DNA of 64,000 bases, taken from Chania multitudinisentens RB-25. Its GTDB lineage: Bacteria > Pseudomonadota > Gammaproteobacteria > Enterobacterales > Enterobacteriaceae. The stretch lies in assembly GCF_000520015.2 (NCBI RefSeq), contig NZ_CP007044.2:3162001-3226000 (forward strand), given 5' to 3'. The first letter of the stretch is position 1; the number at the start of each line of letters is the position of its first letter. This document shows, piece after piece, positions 8,345 through 16,926 of the stretch. Position numbers and translations under genes: made by a program. The notes below the pieces were generated by a model that was given only the letters and a program-made list of their open reading frames with translations, had not been told where the DNA came from and made no database searches.

Positions 8345-8372
8345 TATGAGGGGTTATTAATATGACCTCATA
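8345..8372 (-). other. Intercistronic hairpin between cscK and cscB
   Basis: TATGAGG / CCTCATA inverted repeat separated by 14 bases. No U-tract follows, so it is more likely an mRNA-processing or stability element separating cscK from cscB than a terminator. It could also be part of a promoter for cscB alone. Confidence 0.4.
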
Positions 8373-8393
8373 CCGTAAGATATAAGGAAATAT

Positions 8394-9344
8394 CTACCGA
8401 GCTAATACTTCTACCTGTAAGGGCATTTGTGTATGAATGAAGGAGGTTAGCGTGTCCTTGCACGGCATGGTTTTTAACGCTCCTTTTTGCGTGGTAGCCA
8501 AGGCACCGCATCCGCTGGCTAATTCGACCAGGGTGGATATTTCTTGGTGGGTCGTGGGCCAGCCGTGATCGGCCAGTGCTGCAAGCAGCCCCGCCATAAA
8601 GGCATCGCCTGCGCCTGTGGTATCTACGCTGTTAACCTGGTAGCCGGTAAAACATAACAGCTGATTCTGCCAGAAAATCATCGCGCCACGGGAACCACAG
8701 GTGACAATTTTTAAGCGAGCGGAAAAGCGTTCCAAGCGCTGCCGTGCAGTGGCGAAATCGTGGCTTTGCGTTAACCAATACCATTCTTCTTCGGACATTT
8801 TCAGAATATCGGCACTTTGCGCAAAGCGATGGATCTCACTGAACATCTCATCGCCATCGTTCCACATCTGTTTACGCACATTAAGATCAAAACTCAGTAT
8901 GCCCTGAGCCGCGTGAATGTGTTCTATGGCCTTGCTCAAGGTATTACGGCAGACAGGCGAAACTAATGCCAGAGAACAAAAGTGCAAAATGCTGGAATGA
9001 AAGTCAGGTAAGGCATCCGGGCTTAAAAACTGATCCGCAGAAGGGTTAACCAGAAAATCAAAATGACGTTCACCGTGTTTATCCAGCGAAACCAGCACCG
9101 TGCTGGTGTGGCGCCGATCGTCGAATTCTATATGCTTGGTATTAACACCCGCAGTGACCAGGGTTTGTTGCAGGAAATGGCCGAAAGTGTCGTTACCCAC
9201 CCGGCCAATAAACCCGCTTTGTTGACCGAGTATGGCAACACCCGCAGCAACATTGAACGGTGCGCCGCCTGCACAGGCTTCATATTGCATATTTTCGATG
9301 GGCAATAAATCAACTACTGCATCACCAAGTGTCCAGATAATCAT
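8394..9344 (-). CDS. cscK: Fructokinase, PfkB family
   Basis: A 316-residue ribokinase-type sugar kinase that phosphorylates the fructose released from sucrose. It has the PfkB N-terminal signature region GGAPFNVAAGVAILGQQSGFIGRVG and the second signature DTTGAGDAFMAGLL, with the catalytic Asp in GAGD near residue 250. Its resemblance to E. coli CscK (LGDAVVDLLP start, KMSEEEW) and its place directly upstream of cscB support the name. No invertase (cscA) or repressor (cscR) gene follows, so hydrolysis and control must be provided elsewhere. Aminoimidazole riboside kinase is a related alternative. Confidence 0.85.
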   Translation of the reverse strand: MIIWTLGDAVVDLLPIENMQYEACAGGAPFNVAAGVAILGQQSGFIGRVGNDTFGHFLQQTLVTAGVNTKHIEFDDRRHTSTVLVSLDKHGERHFDFLVNPSADQFLSPDALPDFHSSILHFCSLALVSPVCRNTLSKAIEHIHAAQGILSFDLNVRKQMWNDGDEMFSEIHRFAQSADILKMSEEEWYWLTQSHDFATARQRLERFSARLKIVTCGSRGAMIFWQNQLLCFTGYQVNSVDTTGAGDAFMAGLLAALADHGWPTTHQEISTLVELASGCGALATTQKGALKTMPCKDTLTSFIHTQMPLQVEVLAR

Positions 9345-9545
9345 ATTTGTTCTCTGATGTTGTTTTCACCATGGTAAAAGTAGATTTCATGATGGAGTTT
9401 CTGTTATTCAACCTGCACTTTTCCAAGCACTTGCCTTAATAAATAATATTCTTGTCAAATTGATTGCTATCAAAGTTGCCTCTGCGGCAGACATGCCGAT
9501 GTGTTGCCAACATCTCGCCGGTTCATCTGACTGTATTTTTAAAAA

Positions 9546-9557
9546 GATAACGTTAAC
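9546..9557. promoter_or_regulatory. LacI/GalR-type operator candidate 1
   Basis: ATAACGTTAACA, centred on CG like LacI/GalR-family half-sites. It matches the perfect palindrome at 9609-9620 in 10 of 12 positions. The spacing of about 63 bases between the two sites is six helical turns, suitable for looping. Confidence 0.5.
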
Positions 9558-9567
9558 ACTTGTCAAA

Positions 9568-9588
9568 GTCCTGATAAATGATCAGGAC
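9568..9588. repeat. 8-bp inverted repeat between the two operators
   Basis: GTCCTGAT, spacer AAATG, ATCAGGAC. It lies between the two LacI-type sites. It could be a third operator or a small hairpin; its role is unknown. Confidence 0.4.
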
Positions 9589-9608
9589 ATGCGATGTTAA
9601 TCACAAAA

Positions 9609-9620
9609 GTTAACGTTAAC
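9609..9620. promoter_or_regulatory. LacI/GalR-type operator candidate 2 (perfect palindrome)
   Basis: GTTAACGTTAAC is its own reverse complement, with the central CG typical of LacI/GalR-family operators such as those of CscR, FruR-like and PurR-like repressors. It is probably the binding site of a sucrose repressor encoded elsewhere in the genome. Confidence 0.6.
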
Positions 9621-9759
9621 ATTGTGGTTGTGTAATTGACCTCTCATTTTTGCTGAAATTCTTTAATACCTGGGAATGGCACTGTGATCTGGAATTGAAA
9701 AATGAAGATCCTGGGGAGTGACAGGCGGCAAAAGTGTAGCAATCTTATCGGGGTAGCCT

Positions 9760-9789
9760 AAACCCCAAGCCTCTAGGAAGCTGGGGTTT
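9760..9789 (-). terminator. Hairpin downstream of the heparinase-like gene
   Basis: AAACCCCA ... TGGGGTTT with a further small CCT/AGG stem in the loop. It lies 24 bases past the stop of the minus-strand lyase operon. In that direction it is followed by TAGGC, a poor U-tract, so termination may be partial. Confidence 0.5.
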
Positions 9790-9812
9790 TGGGGTGTTTC
9801 TCACCAATAGCC

Positions 9813-11831
9813 TTACCGTGGAGTTTGTGCGGTATGCATTTGGGGAAGCTGGTTAGCGTTATCATTCACTTCGACCACCAGAGTGCATTCACTACGCCGT
9901 ATCTGGATGCGCAAGCCGTGGGTATCCCGGTTTACCTGCATTTCTGTCAATGGCTGTTTGTTATCAAAATCCCACACGCAAATAAACTCAGCCTGTGGCT
10001 GATGGCTGCGCAGTATCAGATAACTCAAATCACTCACCGCTGGGTTGGCAGGTGCGGAACCTTGCCACAGCATGGCATTGCCGTGAAGCCACAAGGCTTG
10101 CCCTTCGCGTGACACAGCAAAGTGGCGCGGCTGGCTATTGATAAGCGGGGTAACCAGGGCATCACGCATGACCGTCAATGGCCCATGCGAACTGAATGGC
10201 GCCATGTTTCCTGTTGCATCCAAGGCTTTACCCGGCAGATGCAGCGTCCAGTCCAATTGCTGCTGATGCGGGTTGGCTATGGTGCTGATGTCAATCAGAG
10301 CCCCTTCCAGCCACAGCAGACGGCGGCGAAAATGGATATCGCGGTAGGCGTGGCTATCCCACTCCACTCGGGTATGGCTGTCCAGAATCGGCGGTGCTTT
10401 CTGCCAGTCAACTGCGGTATCCAGCCAGCAAAATGCTGCGCTTTCGTGATAATGCAGCACCTGGGGAATGGCGGGGGGGTGATTGCTCTGGTTTACCGTC
10501 AACGTGTTATGAGTAGCGCTGTTTTTGTAGTAGGCATAGTGCATTTTGGCGCCATACCCGGTGGTGCCGAGATCGGGTAGGATCTCTTTGCCCTGGTTGA
10601 ACAGAATCAGGTTCAGCCGATCGTAATGATCGTGCTCGCCACCATAGGGCGTATGCTTCAGCAACAGTGCTCGGCGTTTGGCCGGGTTCCGCCAAATGGT
10701 GAGCCCGCAATCCGGTGCATGCAAGTGTTGCTGAGGGATCACCTCCAAGGGCTGCGTGGGCAGGTCGATACCATATAACAGCGCGTCAATATTGGTGCGC
10801 GGCGTATCATGGTACATTGCCTGTAGCGCCGCAGCGTACTCTTCATCCCGGTAGTAATACCAGGCAAATTCATAGACATCGCTATGTTCAAGTTTTTCCT
10901 GACCATAAATGCAGTCATTAATGCGTGGAAAACTGCCATCCGGCATCAGCAGTTGCAGCGGGAAACTGAGCATTTTGCGATAGAAAGGGGTATCCAGCAG
11001 GCTCCAGCGGCTGCCTTTTGCCAGTTTTTCGAACGCCAGAAAACCCTGTAACGCATAGAAGTGATAGTGGATCGAACCTTCGAACCATAGCCCTTCTTCA
11101 AACAGCCCATGCTCAAGCTGATAGCGCAGGCCGTAGGGTTGATTGACCGCGAACTCCAACAACGTGTCATCTTGCAGAATGAACCCCAGCACCCCAATGG
11201 CGCTGCCGATCTTCACTTCATGGTTATGCAACTGCGGTGTGCGGTGAGCCATCAGGAATTCTGCACCACAGCGCAACAAACGAGTAGTAATGTGTGTGCG
11301 CTGCTCCGGCGGTAACGCTTCGGCGATGCAGTCATAGCCTAGTGCAAAATCGAGCAGACAATTAGCCTCACACAGGGTCTGCGCATTCATCTTGCCCGGC
11401 CCGTTGTAAGGAATATCGCCATGGACCTCATACTCGGGATAGAAGGTGGCGTAGGCGGTCAGAATCGCCGTGACTTTATCCAGGTATACCGCTTCACCGG
11501 TCAACTGCCACAGCAACCCTAATTGAGAGCAGGCTTTGGCATTGAGGCCGTTCATCTCGCGCCACCAGGCACCATCATAGGGTTCACCGCTAAACTGATG
11601 GCCATCTACCGGGCAGCGATGGTGGGTGGCGCAATTGCGCTCCCACACCAGCCGCACACCGTGTTCTGGGCAGAAATAATAGAGATTCCAGGTAGCTACG
11701 GCGGTTTCTGGCACCTGAACCGGCGTATTGAGCACCACGGCGTTTTGCGCTTTCAGGTGCTCAATCACCTGCGGCTGCTGAGCCGCTCGGTTCTTCAGGA
11801 GAATAAGTTGTTGCGTGGTGAACTGCTTCAT
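9813..11831 (-). CDS. Heparinase II/III-family lyase (oligo-alginate lyase-like)
   Basis: A 672-residue protein with an alpha/alpha-toroid N-terminal half and a beta-sandwich C-terminal half, as in heparinase II/III-like polysaccharide lyases (PL15/PL17 type). Cues are the N-terminal YYFCPEHGV...CPVDGHQF block, the toroid segment HNHEVKIGSAIGVLG, the active-site region EGSIHYHFYALQG (His/Tyr), and GGEHDHYDRLNLILF in the beta domain, where the metal-binding His usually lies. There is no signal peptide, so it should act in the cytoplasm, most likely as an exo-lyase on imported oligo-uronates. It is 25 bases downstream of the secreted lyase gene and co-transcribed with it. It contains a G7 run (10475-10481). 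Confidence 0.8.
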   Translation of the reverse strand: MKQFTTQQLILLKNRAAQQPQVIEHLKAQNAVVLNTPVQVPETAVATWNLYYFCPEHGVRLVWERNCATHHRCPVDGHQFSGEPYDGAWWREMNGLNAKACSQLGLLWQLTGEAVYLDKVTAILTAYATFYPEYEVHGDIPYNGPGKMNAQTLCEANCLLDFALGYDCIAEALPPEQRTHITTRLLRCGAEFLMAHRTPQLHNHEVKIGSAIGVLGFILQDDTLLEFAVNQPYGLRYQLEHGLFEEGLWFEGSIHYHFYALQGFLAFEKLAKGSRWSLLDTPFYRKMLSFPLQLLMPDGSFPRINDCIYGQEKLEHSDVYEFAWYYYRDEEYAAALQAMYHDTPRTNIDALLYGIDLPTQPLEVIPQQHLHAPDCGLTIWRNPAKRRALLLKHTPYGGEHDHYDRLNLILFNQGKEILPDLGTTGYGAKMHYAYYKNSATHNTLTVNQSNHPPAIPQVLHYHESAAFCWLDTAVDWQKAPPILDSHTRVEWDSHAYRDIHFRRRLLWLEGALIDISTIANPHQQQLDWTLHLPGKALDATGNMAPFSSHGPLTVMRDALVTPLINSQPRHFAVSREGQALWLHGNAMLWQGSAPANPAVSDLSYLILRSHQPQAEFICVWDFDNKQPLTEMQVNRDTHGLRIQIRRSECTLVVEVNDNANQLPQMHTAQTPR

Positions 11832-11856
11832 CGCTTTAAATCCTTATTCCCGATCA

Positions 11857-13092
11857 TCAGTGTTTTAATGGGGTGATAAGCGTTGTGATATCATCAGGAT
11901 AACTTGCCACCAGCCACTGTGCTTTTTCGTTGAACAACTTGTCGTCGGGCCAGGTGCGAGCCGCGCTCACCATATTGACCAACGCTTTTTTGCCCTCCAT
12001 TTTGTCAAGGTCTTTCCAGGGCCATGGCGCATCGCTGTTCACAAACCCGGCAATGTAGCTGTAGCCTTTGCGCAAACTGTGGTCATCAAGAGAAAAGTTC
12101 CATACGTCCACCCCTGCCACTTCGCCCAAGCGCCCCAGTTTGTTGTAGGCCTCAAGGTGGAAATTGCTGTAATGCCACGGACGGGTGCGCTCAAGCTCTG
12201 CCATCTGGCGGCCTTCCATATCAAAATGGGAAGGAATGCGCCGCAGTTGAGTGATTTGCAGGCGTTTTTTCGCTTCAGCAATATTGCCACTGAACAGAGC
12301 AAACGACGCGGCCTGTAAATCGAAATAGGTGCCGTGATTGTTGTGCCAGTTATCTTCTTCAAAGCCGTTTTGGCTGGTGGTCATCCAGTGGTAAAAATCA
12401 CCGTACCATTGTTTGATTTTCTGGTACTCATCATCGCTGATGACGTTAGCCGGGCGCAGCAGTTCAACGGCATCAATCACCTCAACTAATGCCCGGCTAT
12501 CAATCAGCCCGATGCCGCGCCCATCATTAATACCTGGGATCGCCTGAGCATATTGCAGGTTCGGGTTCATGCGGGTTTGCGGGTTGATAAACCAGTTAAT
12601 CAACTGATCGCGGGCCTTTTCGGCGTAGGCCGGTTTTTGGCTGAATTGCCAGGCTAACGCCAGAGTCCAGACATCGTCACTCATGCTGTTCAGGCGTTTT
12701 TTATCGGTAGCGTCGCTGTTGGCATCGGGGTTGGTTTGGCCGTCTTTGCGCAGATAAGGCAGCCCGTCTTTTTTGCTGGGATCAGGCCACCAGTAGGGGG
12801 GAAAGCTGTAATAGTCATGTTTATCGCCGCTGGCGGCGGTCAGGCTCTTATCCATCACGGAATACAGCGGTTTGGTGAGCGCTTTATCTGCCTTGGCGAT
12901 GAGTGTGTTATAGGCACCGATAAACGCCGGATTCTGTGCTGCCACCTGCTGTTGGCTGTACTGCAAATCGTCAAGTTTGACGATCAGCGGGTGCGCATCT
13001 GCCGCAGATGACTCGGTAACGTGCAATAAAGCGGCAATGGTCAGGGCCAGCAAGGGTAAACGGGGCAATAAAGCCATTTTTATCGGTCGCAT
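11857..13092 (-). CDS. Secreted alginate lyase-family protein
   Basis: A 411-residue protein of the alginate lyase family (Pfam alginate_lyase, PL5-like fold). Residues 1-31 are a signal peptide (RLPLLALTIAALLHV ... SSAADA), so the enzyme is periplasmic. Family blocks are HDYYSFPPYWWPDP near residue 90, the central LQYAQAIPGINDGRG and the catalytic segment WHNNHGTYFDLQ. It should cut uronate polymers by beta-elimination into oligomers for import. It is the first gene of the minus-strand operon, divergent from the ABC transporter, and paralogous to the cytoplasmic protein at 18035-19168. The exact polymer (alginate or another uronan) is inferred, not proven. Confidence 0.82.
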   Translation of the reverse strand: MRPIKMALLPRLPLLALTIAALLHVTESSAADAHPLIVKLDDLQYSQQQVAAQNPAFIGAYNTLIAKADKALTKPLYSVMDKSLTAASGDKHDYYSFPPYWWPDPSKKDGLPYLRKDGQTNPDANSDATDKKRLNSMSDDVWTLALAWQFSQKPAYAEKARDQLINWFINPQTRMNPNLQYAQAIPGINDGRGIGLIDSRALVEVIDAVELLRPANVISDDEYQKIKQWYGDFYHWMTTSQNGFEEDNWHNNHGTYFDLQAASFALFSGNIAEAKKRLQITQLRRIPSHFDMEGRQMAELERTRPWHYSNFHLEAYNKLGRLGEVAGVDVWNFSLDDHSLRKGYSYIAGFVNSDAPWPWKDLDKMEGKKALVNMVSAARTWPDDKLFNEKAQWLVASYPDDITTLITPLKH

Positions 13093-13221
13093 AACTTTTC
13101 TCCATTCAGCAGAAAATAAATAAGGCTATTAATTTTCGGGCAGCAAACACTTGCTAACAACGAAGTTAGAAAATATTTCTTGATGCTTTTGGGTGTTATT
13201 TATTCCCGAAGGAAATGAAAG

Positions 13222-13236
13222 TGAAATAATGTTTCA
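13222..13236. promoter_or_regulatory. KdgR-like operator 1
   Basis: TGAAATAATGTTTCA: the arms TGAAA and TTTCA are perfectly complementary around TAATG, and the whole closely matches the KdgR consensus core TGAAACANTGTTTCA. It lies 130 bases upstream of the secreted lyase start. Confidence 0.65.
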
Positions 13237-13480
13237 TGGTTGTGATGGCGCAGTGTAAGAGACCAGATGATTTTTTTTGTGATGCACCTCAAATTTAAAA
13301 TCGATACTGAAAATAACCTTAAAAAATGAGTTATAAATCACGTAATTTACTATTTATCAATATTTTTTTATTTTTCATACAAAAGTTAATATTTTTTATG
13401 CTTTTGATTTTTAATTAAAAATTAAAAATGTCACTTCTTTTGTCACTTTTTGGTGTGATCCAAAGCAAGATTTATGGTGT

Positions 13481-13495
13481 TGAAACACGATTTCT
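13481..13495. promoter_or_regulatory. KdgR-like operator 2
   Basis: TGAAACACGATTTCT: the same arrangement as operator 1 with one mismatch in the last position. It lies 190 bases upstream of the binding-protein start, on the side facing the ABC operon. Confidence 0.55.
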
Positions 13496-13685
13496 TTTTT
13501 GCACCATTGTTTTTAAAAATGGCATTCGATTTAATGGTTCGGCATTTCTTTAAAATATAACTCATACCCTAAATGGTTCGAGCGATAGGGAAACTAACTT
13601 CTCTGTTACTTGAAATATGGCAGGTATAACTGGGTTCACTCCATTTTCGTGATAATCAAACCTCTTAAAAAGGATGTGAATAAAA

Positions 13686-14978
13686 ATGTTTACGACAAAA
13701 ATTAAATCCTTATTACTGTTATCCGCGCTCGGCTTAGGTGCCGCCCAGGCTTATGCTGCTGAAACTCTGAATATCTGGATACGTGCCAGCAACGATTCAA
13801 AAAACATCTACAAGAAAGAAGCAGAAACCTTTGAGAAAAAAACCGGCATAAAGATTGAGTACTTCAATGCCACCACGGACTTTGAACAGCGCCTGGCTCG
13901 GGCTGCGGCGGGGAATGCTTTGCCGGATCTGATTTTTAACGATGCGGTGGCCATCGGCCAGTTTATCCAGCTTGGCATCGCTGATGAGATTGACCCAAAG
14001 AGCATTGCCGGGCATGACAATATTTATCCACTCGCTTGGGAAAGCACCCGCTATACCGATGGCAAACACTATGGGGTGCCGACTTCCGCTCAGACCTTTG
14101 CGCTGTTTGTACGCAAAGATTGGCGTGAAAAGCTGGGGATAGCGCAGCCAAAAACCTGGCAAGACGTGGCAAAGCTGGCGCAAGCTTTTACCACGCAGGA
14201 CCCGGATGGCAATGGCAAAGCCGATACCTATGGCTTCATTCTGCCAGCCTCTACCACGCGGGGATATGCCAGCTGGTTTATGAGCGCGTTTCTCTGGCAG
14301 GCCGGTGGTGATTTCATTCGTGAATCAGGGCCAGGCAAGTTTAAAGCCACGTTGGATGAACCCGCAGCCACAGAAACATTGCAGTTCATGCGCAACATGT
14401 TGTGTGAAAAAGTAGTGCAGCCAGGGGCGATCAATGCCACTACGGCAGATGTGATCCCATCTTTCCGCTCCAGTCAAACCGGTATGTTCTTCAGCGGGCC
14501 TTATCATATTGCGCTGTTTGATAAAGATCCGGGTAAAGACACCTTCGAAGTGGTCGCGATACAGGGGCCGAAGAGGCAGGCCACGCTGGCGGAAGGCACT
14601 ACGGTGTTCCTGATGAAGAGCAGCCAGAAGAAAGAGGCGGCCCGTAAGTTCATCGAATTCATGATCTCCCAGGAAGGGCAGGAGATCGGGATGGGTAAAG
14701 GCAGCAGCAGCATACCAGTGGTGCGCTTGCCGGTGAACAAACAGGTGGATACTCAGGCGGTTTATGACGATCCGCGTTGGGCCACTTTTGCTGCACTGTA
14801 TGCAGAACAAGGTCGTTATGTGCCGCAGGTGCCTAACTGGACGCCGATCCGCCAGATCACGGCTGATGGCTTCAACCGCATTCTGGCGGACTGCAACGGT
14901 GATATTGCCGCTGAGTTGCAAGCCACTAATCTTAAAGTCAACGCTGAACTGGAAAAGCAGAAGGTGCTGGCGATGTAA
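13686..14978 (+). CDS. ABC transporter sugar/oligo-uronate-binding protein
   Basis: A 430-residue periplasmic binding protein of the family 1 (MalE/UgpB-like) group. Residues 1-24 form a signal peptide ending AYA-A. The mature N-terminus ETLNIWIRASND and the lobes with FSGPYHIALF match carbohydrate-binding proteins. Residues 172-180 (DPDGNGKAD) form an EF-hand-like calcium loop like that in the alginate-binding proteins of Sphingomonas, which supports a uronate oligosaccharide ligand. A Shine-Dalgarno AAGGATG precedes ATG 13686. It is the first gene of the plus-strand operon and is separated from the permease gene by a dispersed repeat. Confidence 0.85.
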   Translation: MFTTKIKSLLLLSALGLGAAQAYAAETLNIWIRASNDSKNIYKKEAETFEKKTGIKIEYFNATTDFEQRLARAAAGNALPDLIFNDAVAIGQFIQLGIADEIDPKSIAGHDNIYPLAWESTRYTDGKHYGVPTSAQTFALFVRKDWREKLGIAQPKTWQDVAKLAQAFTTQDPDGNGKADTYGFILPASTTRGYASWFMSAFLWQAGGDFIRESGPGKFKATLDEPAATETLQFMRNMLCEKVVQPGAINATTADVIPSFRSSQTGMFFSGPYHIALFDKDPGKDTFEVVAIQGPKRQATLAEGTTVFLMKSSQKKEAARKFIEFMISQEGQEIGMGKGSSSIPVVRLPVNKQVDTQAVYDDPRWATFAALYAEQGRYVPQVPNWTPIRQITADGFNRILADCNGDIAAELQATNLKVNAELEKQKVLAM

Positions 14979-14983
14979 TGCCC

Positions 14984-15137
14984 TATACACCAAATAATTC
15001 CAGTTGCTTGTAGGCAACAACCCTGCCCGGAGCAGAGTTGAACGCCGTTGGCAGCGGCCCCAAAGGGGCGAGGCTCATGGATGAGCCGAATATTGAGCGC
15101 AGCCGACATCCAAGTGACTTGAAGTATGAAGTGTATA
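14984..15137. repeat. Dispersed intergenic repeat (MITE-like) inside the ABC operon
   Basis: The ends are imperfect inverted copies: TATACACCAAATAATTCCAG at the left, and the reverse complement of TATACACTTCATACTTCAAG at the right, agreeing at about 17 of the outer 24 positions. The interior has GC-rich stem sequences (GGCCCCAAAGGGGC, GGCTCATGGATGAGCC). This architecture matches the roughly 150-bp palindromic repeats scattered between genes in Serratia, Dickeya and Pectobacterium. It lies between the binding-protein and permease genes, so it may lower downstream transcription or stabilise the binding-protein mRNA. Confidence 0.7.
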
Positions 15138-15187
15138 AGCGCCGCTCAGTGCGGCACTGTATTCACTCCTTTAGAGCGATGATAATC

Positions 15188-16066
15188 ATGTTAACTTCCC
15201 GCCAGAAACGGAATCTGGTGCCGTGGATCTTCCTTGCCCCGGCCCTGATCATTTTCACCTGGTTTAAATTTATCCCCATGTTGCAAGGCTTGGTGATGAG
15301 TTTTTATAAGGTGAACTTTAATCAAGCGAACGAGTGGGTGGGGTTTGCCAACTTTGCCCGTGCCTTCGCGGATACCGACCTGCATTCGGCGGTGTTCAAT
15401 ACTTTCCTGTATGTGATCGTCACCATGGTGGTGGCGGCGGTATTGGCCTTTTTCCTGGCGATGCTGCTCGAAGGCCCGGCGCGCCATCTGCGCTTTATCC
15501 GAACCGCGATCTTCCTGCCCGCCGTCACCAGCGCGGCGATTGTTGCTGAAATGTGGCGCATCCTGTTTAACCCAACGCCAAACGGGGTGATCAACCAGGT
15601 ACTGAGCTGGTTCGGCGTTGCCGATCAAGGGTTCCTGGCGAGTACCGATCAGGCGCTGTGGGTGATCATGCTGCTGCATATCTGGAAAGCGGTGCCCTAT
15701 AACATGGTGATCTTTATCGCCGGGCTGGCCGGGATCAGCCGCGATTTGTATGACGCGGCCAATGTGGACGGGGCCAGTTGGTGGAACCGCCTGCGCTACG
15801 TAACGCTGCCCGGTATGATCCCGGCGCTTTCGGTGGTGCTGATGCTGTCTTTCATTCGAGGTTTCCGCGTGTTTGCCGAAGTGTATGCCACAACCGGCGG
15901 CGGCCCCTCCAATTCCACCGAAATGATCATGACGCACATCTATAAGCTCGGCTTTGAGCAGTTTGATTACGGCTATGCCTCGGCGGTGTCGTTCCTGTTA
16001 TTTGCTTTCACCGTGTTGCTGACCCTGTGCCATCTCACGTTGAAAAAGCGCATCACCCGCTATTAA
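15188..16066 (+). CDS. ABC sugar transporter permease (MalF/UgpA-like)
   Basis: A 292-residue inner-membrane permease with six helices. It carries the EAA loop (DLYDAANVDGASWWNRLRYVTLPGM) that contacts the ATPase, and the AFFLAMLLEG segment typical of carbohydrate uptake CUT1 permeases. The chosen start is ATG 15188 (MLTSRQKRN); an in-frame ATG lies at 15179, and the longer upstream frame runs through the intergenic repeat and is not credible. It works as a heterodimer with the next gene's product. Confidence 0.87.
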   Translation: MLTSRQKRNLVPWIFLAPALIIFTWFKFIPMLQGLVMSFYKVNFNQANEWVGFANFARAFADTDLHSAVFNTFLYVIVTMVVAAVLAFFLAMLLEGPARHLRFIRTAIFLPAVTSAAIVAEMWRILFNPTPNGVINQVLSWFGVADQGFLASTDQALWVIMLLHIWKAVPYNMVIFIAGLAGISRDLYDAANVDGASWWNRLRYVTLPGMIPALSVVLMLSFIRGFRVFAEVYATTGGGPSNSTEMIMTHIYKLGFEQFDYGYASAVSFLLFAFTVLLTLCHLTLKKRITRY

Positions 16067-16076
16067 GGAGCCAATT

Positions 16077-16916
16077 ATGTCAAGTAAACGTTGGGATGCC
16101 GTTGGCCGCTGGGTGATCTACGCGCTGTTGCTGGTGGTGTTTGTTGGCCCATTCTGGGGCATCGTTGCCACCGCGTTCAGTGGCGCACCGGTCAAACCGG
16201 GCGAATTGCTGGCCTGGCCGAACGCCTTCTCGTTAGAGAACTTTATCTTTGCCTGGCAGGAAATCGGCGTTTGGCAATATCTGCTGAACTCGATGGTGGT
16301 GGTTTTCTTCGGCACCATTTTGCAGGTTTCCGTCAGTGCGCTGGCCGCCTATGCGCTGGCACGTAAAAAGTTTATCGGCGTATCGCTGGTCAGCCTGGTG
16401 ATCCTCTCTACCATGATGCTGCCGGAAGAAGTGATCGCCATTCCGCTGTATATGATCATCAACTGGCGGCTGCCGGTCATCGATGCCTCTCTGTATAACA
16501 GCTACCTTGGGATGATTATGCCGGTGGTGGGCTGGGCATTCTCCATTTTCGTGTTAAGTGAGTTTATGGCGGCTATTCCAAAAGAGTTGGAAGAAGCGGC
16601 GCGCATTGATGGTGCCAATGAATGGCAGATCTTCTTCCACGTGATCCTGCCGCTGGTCAAACCGGCTCTCGGCACCGTGGTCACCTTCGGTTTTATCATG
16701 ATCTGGGATCAGTATCTGCTGCCGCTGATTGTGGTGAATCAGGACAGCCTGAACACCATTCCGGTGATCCTCGGTACGTTGCGCACCGACGAAAGCATTA
16801 CCCCGAATATTTTTATTGCCATCACTTTACTGGCGATGCTGCCCAGCATCATCGTTTACCTCGGCCTGCAAAAACATTTCAACCGCGGGATTATGTCCGG
16901 CGCTGTGAAAGGATAA
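16077..16916 (+). CDS. ABC sugar transporter permease (MalG/UgpE-like)
   Basis: A 279-residue second permease of the CUT1 transporter, with six helices and the EAA loop KELEEAARIDGANEWQIFFH followed by the conserved ILPLVKPAL. It starts at ATG 16077 after TAAGGAG, 10 bases past the previous stop. It pairs with the MalF-like subunit to form the translocation channel. Confidence 0.88.
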   Translation: MSSKRWDAVGRWVIYALLLVVFVGPFWGIVATAFSGAPVKPGELLAWPNAFSLENFIFAWQEIGVWQYLLNSMVVVFFGTILQVSVSALAAYALARKKFIGVSLVSLVILSTMMLPEEVIAIPLYMIINWRLPVIDASLYNSYLGMIMPVVGWAFSIFVLSEFMAAIPKELEEAARIDGANEWQIFFHVILPLVKPALGTVVTFGFIMIWDQYLLPLIVVNQDSLNTIPVILGTLRTDESITPNIFIAITLLAMLPSIIVYLGLQKHFNRGIMSGAVKG

Positions 16917-16926
16917 GGAGTGACAC

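Larger units (their letters stand above)
9345..9759. promoter_or_regulatory. Control region upstream of cscK
   Basis: A stretch without genes between the start of cscK and the end of the heparinase-like gene. It holds two LacI/GalR-type palindromes and an 8-bp inverted repeat, listed separately, all 200-280 bases upstream of cscK. No obvious consensus -35/-10 pair could be assigned by eye. Confidence 0.5.
13093..13685. promoter_or_regulatory. Divergent control region of the lyase/ABC locus
   Basis: About 590 bases of AT-rich DNA between the divergent lyase and binding-protein genes. It contains two KdgR-like palindromes (listed separately) and a CRP-like site at 13278-13293 (TGTGA-N6-TCAAA, one mismatch in the second half). 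A/T tracts between 13330 and 13440 could favour DNA bending or H-NS binding. The layout fits catabolite activation plus KDG-responsive repression. Confidence 0.6.

Noticed and set aside
10475..10481. G7 run in the heparinase-like gene as a phase-variation tract
   Set aside because: Runs of seven G also occur in hybC, a housekeeping-type gene; the length alone is not persuasive.
15038..15187. N-terminal extension of the first permease
   Set aside because: These codons run through the dispersed repeat and do not resemble permease sequence; the family start is at 15188.
15191..15937. Open frame of 248 codons opposite the first permease gene
   Set aside because: Very His/Gln/Arg-rich translation typical of antisense permease sequence.
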